From Dendronephthya gigantea (taxonomy: Eukaryota; Cnidaria; Anthozoa; Malacalcyonacea; Nephtheidae): 64,000 bases of DNA. Each line of letters starts with the position of its first letter. The first letter of the stretch is position 1. The notes under the pieces were generated by a model. It was given only the letters and a program-made list of their open reading frames with translations, had not been told where the DNA came from and searched no databases. Shown here piece by piece: positions 11,166-21,430 of this stretch. The stretch is from contig NW_021163086.1 of the NCBI RefSeq assembly GCF_004324835.1, positions 1,045,001-1,109,000 of the forward strand. The letters are read 5' to 3'. Position numbers and translations under genes: made by a program.

Positions 11166-13463
11166 CCATGCAATTATAAATAGCTAGAGGCAAACATTCG
11201 AACCCATTTTGCGAGTAACAAAAACAAAGAAGGAAAAACTGTTTGTAACTTAGAACGGTTCAGAACTTGATTTTTATTCAGCAGATATTCATTTTGTTTT
11301 TGTATAGACAATTTGGCAAAATTTTATTATATGCTGTTCCTATATTCGAACACTTCATTAAACAAAATCGTAAAACCTAAAACTGTATATCGAGACCGGC
11401 TATTTTGTTGATAGGAATGCTTACATCTTAAATTTAATTTAATTAAAAGCCCTTTTTCATGAACAAAGAGCTGTTTTTTTTGTCAGTTTTACACCTAATC
11501 TTTTATTCACTTGTTTTGAATCTCTGGGAAAAGCCCTTTCAAAAAGTGTTTTAATTTCTTTATCACTCCTAAGCAAAACTGTCCGCCATTTTCTTTTGCT
11601 ATTCGCCGTATATGAGCTGATAAATGATGGCTATCTTGACCAATCAGATTGCAAAATAGCTCAAATACAGTAAGAAGCTACATCAGTTATAATTGACATA
11701 TTGATATGCTACACGCTTCATGTATCGAGTTTTCATTTTCGAAAATATCACGCAAAATATTACCACCATTCATAGTCCATATGCTCGTTATATTCTCCTG
11801 AACACCGTAGAATATACACCATATTTATGAAGTTTCAACCCGAAAATCTAATCCTTTGCATTTCTGCATTTTGCATTTCTGTATCGCTATCAAAGAAAAA
11901 AGGTTTTTAGGTTTTGTTTTGTTTTTGTTTTTTTTTTATTATGTGTGTTTTGGCGCGAAATGTGCTATATTTGAAAACTTAAATGCTCATTTGTACCCAG
12001 GACTTGACTGAGTACGACGCTCATTGAAGAGCGTATGTGACTGTATTTATCTACGTCAAACAGCCTCGTTCCCAGGCTCTTTAAATGAAATAAATATAAG
12101 AACATTACAGGCTTTTACATAGATCAGTACCCTTGCTGTCATTCACCATATATATAAACCTTTTGAATTGCAGAACTGGATAGCATGTGGTAGCATTATG
12201 CTGATAGTATCATAGTATGGGGTGTTTCATTACCGACAACGACATTCAATTTTGAAGAGGAGGTACTTCAAAATTGAAACATGCTAAAATATCTGTATGC
12301 TTGTCATTGCTTGTCGCCTTAGCTGGCCAATATGTATCGCGTAAAATATCTCGTGCTGTTAAAAGCACCGAAAGTAATAATGAAGTTGATTTAACAATTA
12401 TAACAATCGCCCAGCAGTAAATAAGCAGCAGTAATCAAACCAATGAATTACAAAAATCATCGCAAATTTTCCTTCGTTAAAACAACAAAACAAAGCTCGC
12501 TACCTCGCATTTGGTGTATAATTTGTGACTTGCATGTAAATTAGCTACAACTGTAATTCTTGATATATTTCGAATCTTGTTTAGGGTTCACCCTGGGTTC
12601 ACGCGCACCGCACGGCAAGCGCTTTTCCGCGTGTTACCATTTTTTCCACGTTTCACCCGTTTTTCCGCGTTTTTAGTGGTGTTATTATTTATGATCTCTA
12701 TGTGTGAAATGGCTAGTTTAGGGCTTAAAATATCTATACAAAAGTTTGTTAATTCAGACGATTCGTCTTTACCGTGTGCAATTGTAAGCTTCAACTCTTA
12801 TAGCAATCTACTTTAGAGGACAAAAAATAAAAAGGGCATTAAATTTTGCGAAATATTTCCGAATAGCGTTAATTTTTTAAAAAAATTTTGGTATTATAAA
12901 AACTGCGTTATTTGTTGATATACGAGCTGTACATGTTGTTGATCATTATTTATTAAGACATTTATGATTTAGTAATTCTAAGTTTTCACTGGGTATTTAC
13001 ATTCGCGCGGGTAAAATTTCACGGGGGTTTTAATTTCCAAACCACTATCCGTCCCGATAGCGCTTCCAGCTTACGTACAACCAACATATCGTATTAGATT
13101 TATAAGCCCCGTTAATTTGGCCATTTACACTACGCACGATTTGGGTTTCATATACAGATAAAATTGGTTTGTATACTTCATATAATACTCGCCTCGATTA
13201 TATGTCGTCTCGTATTAATTCGCACAGTCAGTTTAGGTTTGGTACAGATGAAATTTGGACCATCAATTCAGGTAGACTATAAATTTCAATTTTATAGGAT
13301 AAACGGATAAAATTGATACGGTTGAAATTTAACTATTTGGTATGCAGTTTCAGATTTTCATTAAAATTTCATCCGTACAATTTTTTCGGTACTGTACCAA
13401 AATTTGTGCGTAATGGGGCTTTACACAATTCTTGCAAGCATGCAAAGGTGAGTGCAAACTGCA
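11166..13463. other. Intergenic DNA, no gene seen
   Basis: AT-rich sequence follows the protease stop codon. No convincing exon is visible on either strand. One segment at about 11865-11897 recurs in an ARAP intron (see the separate repeat entry). A GC-richer patch with cgttt/cgcgttt runs lies near 12585-12680 without recognisable function. Confidence 0.5.
11838..11897 (+). repeat. Dispersed repeat, copy A
   Basis: The 3' part (attttgcatttctgtatcgc and onward to caaaga, about 11867-11894) is identical over roughly 28 bases to 33710-33737 in ARAP intron 14. Upstream, both copies share 'gaaaatctaatc' and 'gaacaccg' blocks in the same order. This marks a decayed interspersed repeat of unknown family. 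Confidence 0.6.
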
Positions 13464-14321
13464 AAGTCATGAGTTTGGGTTTTGAGTAGGGGTAGTAAGT
13501 CGAGGGTCGAGAGTGAGGTCGAGGGTAAAGTCGAGGGTAAAGTCGAGGGTCGATTTTTATCGCATTTTACAATCGGCAAAGTCGAGGGTGAAGTCGAGGG
13601 TCAATTTTTATCGCATTTTGCAATCGGCAATGTCGAGGGTATATTTTCCGCCCTGTTGTCCGAAACTATTATAAGTGAATTGACAGTTGCATGTGAATAA
13701 CGCATGCAGGCAGCTCACCGCTTCTGCAAACAGTTGCATGTTACACTGGAAAGAGTAAAATAGCCATAGGAAGAATATGGTATATTTGTTATTTTCGCAT
13801 TGCTATTTACGCGTTACGGCTTGTGATGCTTGTTTTTCAAACTGAAATGCAGGCATAGTACAATATGTACAATACAACATAATTTTTTTATAACAATATT
13901 CTTGTACGTTTGCATAGTGATATAAAATTAGCTTGTAGATATACCACGTAAATATTTTATACTGCAAAGATAATTAAAACTTAAAGCTTAAAAAGCTTAA
14001 AAGCAAAGCTTAAAACTCTCTCTTAATACGTCTAGAAGAACATACGACGAACTGCGAGAAGGTAAACTGGATAAGTCTGCTGTAGCTCGCCATGCTTTGC
14101 AATTTACTTATTAGTAATGAATCTATTTAATAACGAACTTTTGTAAAAGAAGTTTTGGTCGAGGGTCGAAATACGTCGTTAGTCAAAATCTAGTCATAAT
14201 CTTGAAAACCTAGAAACTTGATACAATTTGAATGTCACACTGATTGAGGATTTCCCTTTGCCCTGCATCTAGTGCCGTTAGAAATTGTGGCAACGCCGCT
14301 AAAAACTGGATTTTTCCTTAC

Positions 14322-14482
14322 TATATGTAATGAAGACAAATGATAATACGTGTTACTATAGTCCTGACAATAATTTAACTGCCCCGTTTGCTCGCATTTT
14401 CGAATGACTCTCCGGTCAACATGCTTTACCACAACATTGAAAGGCGAATTTCTGTATTTGACGGTGAAGTCACTCCCACAAC
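14322..14482 (-). CDS. Possible second exon inside the GTCGAGGGT element
   Basis: On the minus strand a stop-free stretch runs from a candidate acceptor (cactaag|gtt) to a strong donor (catata|gtaagg). It encodes a 53-codon segment including FNVVVKHVDRRVIRK, then a Cys-Gln-rich part and TYYHLSSLHI. The open frame ending exactly at a consensus donor argues for a real exon or a recent relic. I do not recognise the family. Only 84 bases separate it from the exon at 14567. Confidence 0.35.
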
Positions 14483-14566
14483 CTTAGTGTCTGATTAGCA
14501 CAGTGAGTCTATTTACATCTTCAGATCGATGCTTTAACGAGTCAAATTTATGTTATACAACCATAC

Positions 14567-14794
14567 CTTGGTTAATGACAATGCCATTCGAAGGGCGACT
14601 TCTTCGTCCTCGTGCTGAAATGCTCTTAGCCAGTTTGGATGCCGGCTACTATTTGAATTTTCTGTCTTAATCTCGTTTTTACTACAACGCCCGGACACAA
14701 TTTCGCTATACAATTTCTTCGGCATATTTATCTTTAGTCCAACAAAGATTCGAGTAGAAATATTCGCTAGCGGATAGAAAGCTGTATTTACCAA
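14567..14794 (-). CDS. Possible exon inside the GTCGAGGGT element (UIM-like)
   Basis: A minus-strand open frame of 76 codons starts with an ATG at 14794 and stops at a candidate donor (accaag|gtatgg). The C-terminal part is EDEEVALRMALSLTK, which resembles a ubiquitin-interacting motif (acidic, then L-x-x-A-L-x-x-S/T). Upstream lies a basic stretch (NMPKKLYSEIVSGR). The product is not recognised. It could be a captured host exon or part of the element's own gene. Its phase does not directly fit the next exon candidate at 14482, so another exon or a different acceptor would be needed. Confidence 0.35.
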
Positions 14795-15326
14795 GCCAAG
14801 AGTTCAGTAAAGTGAAAACCGACACCACATGGCACATCGTCTCACCACTATGTCGGCAATTCGAGGTGACAACTCGGATATTATTAAGACACAGGAATCA
14901 AAAAACAAAAAAGTGAGACCGCAAGATGGGAAGATGTTCATGCAAGAGAATTAATTAATAAGTTTAACCCGTTTTGGAAGTCTGACTTGTAAAATATAAT
15001 GCCCAAAGATTCATAAATTGCAACTGCAATCTGTATGTATACTTATACATATAATTTGTATAGCTTGCGCTGTATCGCATATTGCGTAGAAGAAAATATT
15101 AGCAATAATAATATTAATAATATAATATTAATATTATTAACAATACAATATTAGTATAGGCAAATTGTGAATTTCTACAATTGACCCTCGACTTCACCCT
15201 CGACATTGCCGATTGTAAAATGCGATAAAAATCGACCCTCGACTTTACCCTCGACCTCACTCTCGACCCTCGACTTACTACCCTCGACCCTCGACCCTCG
15301 ACCAAAACCCAAACTCCGAAGTCATG

Positions 15327-16470
15327 ACATCCCTGCTGTGTCACTGAATGATATAGGGGTGAGAATTATTACTATTCATAGTGGAAAATTATATAACCTC
15401 TTAAGCTGAATTTTATTTTTAGCAAAACGATTGTAAAACTCATACACATGCAGTCACAGAACAGGTTATACAAGAATATATTGCTGTTAAAATATCCAAC
15501 AGCTAGAGATTTAGTTTATTTAATGCTTAATTTTTTATCATGTTTCATCACATTTCGCCTCGCTAAGTAATAAACCCTTACTGGCTTCATGAGCCTTCAT
15601 CCGCCCACACAATAAATGCGTCTTTCTCATTGCGTTGTAATGTAAGTGTGTGAATGTGACTATACATTTTATAAAGTGTTGTATTTCAATTAACATGTCT
15701 GAAGATGTCAGTTGAAAATTTACAATTTCAATTTGCTTTTTCCTCTACTCTTTATTTGCCTTTATGCCTGGTTTATACGTTCAAAGTTATAAGCCTAGTT
15801 AATCATATGTCACCGCCAGTCGGTAATATATGTCGTTAGTGGCAGGTGCAAAGGAAATTTCTTCAAAATAACAAAGCACTTCACTCGTCATCAGTGACCT
15901 ACAATGACCATCGCAGATCGGTGGCATGCACATGGAAACTGGGCCTTATACTGTTGCTCTATCACTAAGAAGGAATACTTTTAACATATAACTGCACATG
16001 ATACATGGTCGGGAAGTTCAATTGAATCAATTATCAAACCAGATTCTATTTTAACTATTTTAAATTTTAGACACCTCAAGAAATTCACATTAAATTGTTA
16101 GGAAACCTAAATTTGTCATCAATTTTGCTACGTTACTTTTTAGTTTTACTGCCGATTTCAACGTTTCCTTTCGTTCATACGAGTATAACTTAAAGCAACC
16201 TTTAAAGAACGCACTTCGCCGGCACCACGCGATGAAATGGTATTTTTCTGGTGAATTCCAGCGCGGAGGAGGGGGTGCCGGAAAAATTCATCAGACTAAC
16301 GACGTCTCTTTTTTCCTGAACGCCTCCGCGTCAGGGCTCCCCGTCGGGAAAAAATCTCATCGAAACTCGTGTGATTGCAACAATTTTGGAAATTTAATGT
16401 GCCATATGATATCCACCAGCAATTGACTTGGCGATCCTGTAGAGCACAAAATGGAATATTTCCCTACGAA
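15327..16470. other. Non-coding DNA between two transposons
   Basis: I see no gene or RNA here. A GC-richer stretch lies at 16210-16345. The insertion point of the next transposon is at the TA at 16471-16472. Confidence 0.5.
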
Positions 16471-16472
16471 TA

Positions 16473-17401
16473 GGCAACTTGCATGTTAGCGAAGCATCAT
16501 GGGAAAAGTGGTAACCTTCACTTGCGCGCGAAATGGCCGTCGAGGAGCGAGCATTTGGCGTGTGAGAAATATCGCTTATTTTTAACACTTTTTTCATAGC
16601 GTTTGAAAGTTTTAAAACTAGGGATATCTTTGCGATGCTATAAAGTTTGTTTTGGCATAAGTACAGCGAAATCGAACCAAAATTGGATAAGAAAACTACT
16701 GTAGAAGTACCGCGGAAGGGACGATGTGGTCATAAATACATTCCGAGAGGAAGATTCTTCCGAACATTTCAAGGTGAGTACGCTTAGTGAACATCGGATC
16801 ACTCGTCATTTTGACCTACAAATATGTGCGTTTTGTTTCTCGATGTGTATTTTGTATTTTGACAACGATCGAGTGTTTTCTCGGTATTTTTTCGCTTGTT
16901 GAAATCCACTAAACTCGTTGCAAAATGTCTGCCGATCGTTCGATCAGCATGGCGCTCAAACACGATGTTTTTAAAGGACCTTGAAACGTTTTGGCGCGAA
17001 CTAAAAGCAGTTCAAACCGGTTTTTTCTGCCCTGACTCCGTTAAATCGTAAAAACGCCAAAGATAAAACATTTTGCCTCTGTTGTCGTCGATTTTTTTGC
17101 TTCCTTTGTTGTGGTCGGTTTATTTCCTGTTAAAATAAACAAGTAGGTTTTTATTTAAACAATAGGCTGTAAATAGTTAATATAAAGCACTTTTAAACGA
17201 GGTTTTAAATTTGCATAGTTAGTAGAATATAATATAGTCAATTTTTAAAATTTAGTTGTATTAATTTTAGGTTTTTAATAATCCTCAGGCAGGCCCTGAG
17301 GATTAAATTTGTATATAGTAAAATAATAATTCTAAGTATAAATTTAAATAATATAAATTTTTATGGATATTGAGCCGAGTACTTCATTGGGGGCAGATAA
17401 A
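16473..17401 (+). repeat. Left 929-base terminal inverted repeat with leader, intron and start codon
   Basis: This repeat ends within codon 13 of the transposase. Reading inward it contains a consensus 5' splice site (tttcaag|gtgagt, GT at 16774), a plausible acceptor (attttag, AG at 17269-17270), a 10-base-stem hairpin (17280-17304) and the ATG at 17363. It thus appears to supply promoter, spliced leader and the first 13 codons. A short upstream ORF, ATGGCCGTCGAGG..., begins near 16530. Confidence 0.85.
17280..17304. other. Hairpin in the transposon leader (mirrored at 20597-20621)
   Basis: AATCCTCAGG and CCTGAGGATT form a 10-base stem around a 5-base loop, about 60 bases upstream of the start codon. 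The matching hairpin in the other TIR is at 20597-20621. It could be an RNA structure or a protein-binding dyad. Confidence 0.6.
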
Positions 17402-18808
17402 TGTGACACAGAAGCTACATGTCCAGAAAGAAAATATAAAGGAGGTGGAACAACTTGTTGTATTCCAACATGTGGCAGCAACACTAAAAGAAATCCTGAA
17501 CTCTCATTTTACCACATTCCAACTGATAAGAAGGTGAGAAAAATGTGGCTGCATTGGATTGGTCGAGCTGATTTTAAACCAAACAACCACCATAGAGTTT
17601 GTTCAAAGCATTTTGTCGGTGGCAAGAAGACATGTCTTCACAATGTTCCAACGATTGTGCAAAAACTATTAATGCCTACTCAACCAAAACCCAGAACAAC
17701 TTCTAAATGCAGAAATAGAATAATTGAAGAGAGTAATGAGATAGAGGATAAGCCAACAACTAATGAGGAGAAAATTTCAGATCTTGAACAACTGGTTGAA
17801 GACCTTCAGCAGAAATCCCAAAAACAACAACAAGAGATATCCATTCTAAAGGGAAAAGTGGAACAGTGCAGTTTCTCTATAAACTATATTAAAAATAATG
17901 ATAGCAATATTGAGTTTTATACAGGCTTTTCCAATTATGATACATTTAAGGCATTTTATGACTATCTTAGCCCTGCATGTGAAAGGTTACAATATATTGG
18001 ATCTTGGAATACTACAAAGCCACCAGAAAACCGAGAAAAATGTGGACCAAGCAGGACATTGTCACCAGAGGAAGAGTTATTCTTGTGCCTTGTGAGATTT
18101 AGATTGGGTTTGCTCGAGAAGGACTTGGCGAACAGGTTTAACATATCCCCATCCCAAGTATCAAGAATTTGGGTTACCTGGCTTGATTTTTTATACCGAC
18201 GTTTACGGTCCATTCCAATTTGGCCTTCTCAAAGTTATGTAAGAGAAACCTCACCACCGAGTTTCAGGGAGAGTTATCCATACACAAGGGTCATAATTGA
18301 CTGCACAGAGTTATTTATTGATACACCTTCTCAACCAAGAAGCCAAAGTGCAACCTTTTCAACATACAAACACCACAACACTGGCAAAGGCTTAATTGGC
18401 ATTGCACCAAGAGGAGACTTGATATTTGTTTCAGAACTCTATGCTGGTAATACGTCTGACAAACAATTGACAAATGATTGTGGAATCTTAAAATTATTAG
18501 AATCAGGTGATGAAGTGATGGCAGATAGAGGCTTTGAAATTGAGAATGATCTACCACCAGGTGTGTCCTTGAATATTCCACCTTTTCTTGGTGAGCAAGT
18601 ACAGCTTTCAAAACAAGATGAGATTAAAACAAGGAGAATTGCTAAGCACAGAATACATGTTGAAAGGGCTATTCAAAGAATTAAAAGCTTTCGCATTCTC
18701 CAACATCACTTGCCAATTTCTATGGCTTCAGACTTGAACAAAATCTGGGTCATATGTTCATATTTAACTCTGTTTTTCAGGCCATTAATTCAACTGCATG
18801 AAGAATGA
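17363..18808 (+). CDS. THAP-domain DDE transposase of the ISL2EU-type element
   Basis: This 481-residue protein starts MDIEPSTSLGADK, encoded in the left TIR. Residues 30-99 form a THAP zinc finger: CCIPTC (C33, C37), the CSKH pair (C80, H83) and a closing NVPTIV box. Residues 134-170 are a heptad-rich coiled coil (ISDLEQLVEDLQQ). A helix-turn-helix follows (LSPEEELFLCLVRFRLGL through FNISPSQVSRIW, 233-270). The catalytic core is of the DDE_Tnp_4 type, with D313 in VIIDCTE, D388 in MADRGF and E434 in HVERAIQRIK. All three acidic residues are present and no stop interrupts the frame. It would bind the element ends and catalyse cut-and-paste transposition in the nucleus. The start is fixed by the matching N-terminus of the partner ORF. 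Confidence 0.93.
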   Translation: MDIEPSTSLGADKCDTEATCPERKYKGGGTTCCIPTCGSNTKRNPELSFYHIPTDKKVRKMWLHWIGRADFKPNNHHRVCSKHFVGGKKTCLHNVPTIVQKLLMPTQPKPRTTSKCRNRIIEESNEIEDKPTTNEEKISDLEQLVEDLQQKSQKQQQEISILKGKVEQCSFSINYIKNNDSNIEFYTGFSNYDTFKAFYDYLSPACERLQYIGSWNTTKPPENREKCGPSRTLSPEEELFLCLVRFRLGLLEKDLANRFNISPSQVSRIWVTWLDFLYRRLRSIPIWPSQSYVRETSPPSFRESYPYTRVIIDCTELFIDTPSQPRSQSATFSTYKHHNTGKGLIGIAPRGDLIFVSELYAGNTSDKQLTNDCGILKLLESGDEVMADRGFEIENDLPPGVSLNIPPFLGEQVQLSKQDEIKTRRIAKHRIHVERAIQRIKSFRILQHHLPISMASDLNKIWVICSYLTLFFRPLIQLHEE

Positions 18809-18930
18809 ATTCTATGTTATATGACAGTCTCTAGACTGTTCAGTGTTTTTTCTAATTATTCAACTTAATTAAGTATATACAGATACTATTGTGTCTACTA
18901 GTTAAAGTATGTTCAGTGAACATATTGCAA
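18809..18930. terminator. Shared 3' region of the two convergent transposon genes
   Basis: Only 122 bases separate the two stop codons, so both transcripts must end within or beyond this short AT-rich gap and probably overlap. No perfect AATAAA is obvious. Confidence 0.4.
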
Positions 18931-20538
18931 TTACACAGTAACAGTATCTGGCAACAGATAATTAAAATAAAAAGTTGTTAGTTCAGGTAAAGTATGGTTT
19001 TCCCATTGAACTCTACTAAAATAAATTCTTTCGACATGAAGATCACTCACAGTATACACAACAAAGTCTACAAAAAACAACTGGCAAATAGCCATAATGC
19101 CTTGCACTTGATGATAATAAATATGACTCTTCTTCAGGCATGGCTTTCCATTAACTACCTCCAAACAAAATGATTTGTCACTGCATGCATTGATGATACT
19201 CATCCCAGATTTAGATGCAGGGCATTTCACCTCCACAGCCCCATACATGGACTCCTCACTTTCATCCAACACAAGTGCATCCGGACTAGCACCAAGCCAT
19301 GGCCACATTGGGTTGACCACTAAACCACAGGCAGAGCAAAGAGCCACATGCTTGTTGGTCTCATCTTTATATTCATGGTATTTTAGCAATGCTTTCTTTT
19401 CATTCTCAATTCCCCACTGACAACTTGCATTCTTTATTTGACTTGGCTTAGTGATCTTGTTCACAATAGTCTTTGGATAGATTGTTTTTCTCCTCTTAAC
19501 TACACTACCAAATAATGATGAAGTTAACCGACATTTTCTCTGGTTATACCACTCTTCACATTCATTTTGCTTCCTTGTGTTCTTCTCAATCTCTTGGCAC
19601 CTCTCATTATCAACAAACAATTTCTCCATAATATATTTTTCACAACCTTTGTCTGGAACATAAGTACAATCTAAATTCTGAGTTAATTTTTGTAGAATAC
19701 TGGTTCTGATAGATGTTTGGTCCAGTTTGTCACCCACTTCCCCTGCCTTTATTATGCGCTGTCTAGATGGCAATTCATTTGCAGTAAATTCACAAGGTTC
19801 ACAATTAGTATTGCCTAGGACACCAACCAAATGACAAGTACTTCCTGCATTTTCCAAGCTAGTTTTAAGCCTCTCCAAATCCTCCTTTGAAACCTTCTCT
19901 CTTGTTGAACAGTAGTCCTCCCTCTTCCCTTCTGGCACTGGGCGTTTACGTCCTTTTCTGTCCTTATCATACGAATCCTGGGGGAAAATCAGGTCCTCAA
20001 AGAGCAGGGCTTCTTGTGTAGTGTTCTTTCTAGGGATATGCCATTTTTGTAACTCCTGAGTGCAAGTTTTATCATCTGGTACATCTGAGAGTCCAAGTTC
20101 TATGTAATCAATAAGCTGATACAATGTAGCTGCCACATGTTTGCAACAGCCACCAGCACCAGCAGGGCAACAGCATTTTGCATAGGCAACATCTCCTGAA
20201 TGTTGATGAAGGTGGACATAAACAAGGTACTGCTTTTTCTTCATTTCTGCATTTACATGGCAACGCACAAGAAAATGGATATCATCTCCTTTCTTTATAT
20301 TAGGTTTCACCATAAAGTGCCTTATATAACCAGCTTTAAATAGTTTGTAACCACTTTTCTTGTGTTTAAATGCCTCAGCAGGTTTGCCATCAGGTGTTTT
20401 TTTTGCTTCTAGTACTAAATGGTCTTCCAAATTTTTGTATGAGAATCCAGGAATAAACTTTAAGCTCTTTGTCCAACCATCTGCCAATGCTGCCAAATCT
20501 TTATCTGCCCCCAATGAAGTACTCGGCTCAATATCCAT
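18931..20538 (-). CDS. SWIM zinc finger and YqaJ-type nuclease of the ISL2EU-type element
   Basis: This 535-residue protein starts MDIEPSTSLGADK in the right TIR, identical to the first 13 residues of the transposase, then diverges. A SWIM-type zinc finger lies at about 119-141 (YAKCCCPAGAGGCCKHVAA, CxC...CxH). The C-terminal half is a YqaJ/lambda-exonuclease-like domain: RLTSSLFG (from R337), GIENEKKAL (376-384), GASPDAL with D420, AVEVKCP with E436 and K438, and YYHQVQGIM with Q477. These are the nuclease superfamily's metal and catalytic positions, and all look intact. The likely role is nucleolytic processing or repair during transposition; that role is inference. It converges on the transposase gene and is expected to share its promoter sequence. 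Confidence 0.9.
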   Translation of the reverse strand: MDIEPSTSLGADKDLAALADGWTKSLKFIPGFSYKNLEDHLVLEAKKTPDGKPAEAFKHKKSGYKLFKAGYIRHFMVKPNIKKGDDIHFLVRCHVNAEMKKKQYLVYVHLHQHSGDVAYAKCCCPAGAGGCCKHVAATLYQLIDYIELGLSDVPDDKTCTQELQKWHIPRKNTTQEALLFEDLIFPQDSYDKDRKGRKRPVPEGKREDYCSTREKVSKEDLERLKTSLENAGSTCHLVGVLGNTNCEPCEFTANELPSRQRIIKAGEVGDKLDQTSIRTSILQKLTQNLDCTYVPDKGCEKYIMEKLFVDNERCQEIEKNTRKQNECEEWYNQRKCRLTSSLFGSVVKRRKTIYPKTIVNKITKPSQIKNASCQWGIENEKKALLKYHEYKDETNKHVALCSACGLVVNPMWPWLGASPDALVLDESEESMYGAVEVKCPASKSGMSIINACSDKSFCLEVVNGKPCLKKSHIYYHQVQGIMAICQLFFVDFVVYTVSDLHVERIYFSRVQWENHTLPELTTFYFNYLLPDTVTV

Positions 20539-21428
20539 AAAAATTTATATTATTTAAATTTATACTTAGAATTATTATTTTACTATATACAAATTTAATC
20601 CTCAGGGCCTGCCTGAGGATTATTAAAAACCTAAAATTAATACAACTAAATTTTAAAAATTGACTATATTATATTCTACTAACTATGCAAATTTAAAACC
20701 TCGTTTAAAAGTGCTTTATATTAACTATTTACAGCCTATTGTTTAAATAAAAACCTACTTGTTTATTTTAACAGGAAATAAACCGACCACAACAAAGGAA
20801 GCAAAAAAATCGACGACAACAGAGGCAAAATGTTTTATCTTTGGCGTTTTTACGATTTAACGGAGTCAGGGCAGAAAAAACCGGTTTGAACTGCTTTTAG
20901 TTCGCGCCAAAACGTTTCAAGGTCCTTTAAAAACATCGTGTTTGAGCGCCATGCTGATCGAACGATCGGCAGACATTTTGCAACGAGTTTAGTGGATTTC
21001 AACAAGCGAAAAAATACCGAGAAAACACTCGATCGTTGTCAAAATACAAAATACACATCGAGAAACAAAACGCACATATTTGTAGGTCAAAATGACGAGT
21101 GATCCGATGTTCACTAAGCGTACTCACCTTGAAATGTTCGGAAGAATCTTCCTCTCGGAATGTATTTATGACCACATCGTCCCTTCCGCGGTACTTCTAC
21201 AGTAGTTTTCTTATCCAATTTTGGTTCGATTTCGCTGTACTTATGCCAAAACAAACTTTATAGCATCGCAAAGATATCCCTAGTTTTAAAACTTTCAAAC
21301 GCTATGAAAAAAGTGTTAAAAATAAGCGATATTTCTCACACGCCAAATGCTCGCTCCTCGACGGCCATTTCGCGCGCAAGTGAAGGTTACCACTTTTCCC
21401 ATGATGCTTCGCTAACATGCAAGTTGCC
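20500..21428 (-). repeat. Right 929-base terminal inverted repeat
   Basis: The mirror image of 16473-17401. Its minus-strand reading supplies the same leader, donor (exon end at 21128), acceptor, hairpin (20597-20621) and first 13 codons to the nuclease gene. Confidence 0.85.
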
Positions 21429-21430
21429 TA

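Larger units (their letters stand above)
13464..15326. mobile_element. 1.85-kb inverted-repeat element with GTCGAGGGT subterminal arrays
   Basis: The body spans about 13472-15318. Both ends begin with AGTTTGGGTTTTG (inverted) and continue into arrays of the 9-base unit GTCGAGGGT, some seven units on the left (13500-13640) and eight on the right (15183-15300), interrupted by a shared spacer resembling TTTTTATCGCATTTTACAAT. Eight-base direct repeats, aagtcatg, flank it at 13464-13471 and 15319-15326, although the right end has three extra terminal bases. An isolated unit lies at about 14159-14168. The 8-base duplication suggests hAT-like transposition, and the arrays resemble subterminal transposase-binding repeats. 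Two spliced-looking exons lie inside on the minus strand. Confidence 0.75.
16471..21430. mobile_element. Intact-looking ISL2EU/IS4EU-type DNA transposon
   Basis: The element spans 16473-21428 (4956 bases), flanked on both sides by TA. Its termini begin GGCAACTTGCATG. The terminal inverted repeats are 929 bases each (16473-17401 and 20500-21428) and match wherever compared by eye. Two uninterrupted convergent ORFs lie between them: a THAP-domain DDE transposase (plus strand) and a SWIM-YqaJ nuclease (minus strand). As I recall, the pairing of a DDE transposase with a YqaJ-type nuclease characterises the ISL2EU (IS4EU) superfamily. Full ORFs plus near-identical long TIRs point to very recent movement, and the copy may still be active. 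Confidence 0.9.
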
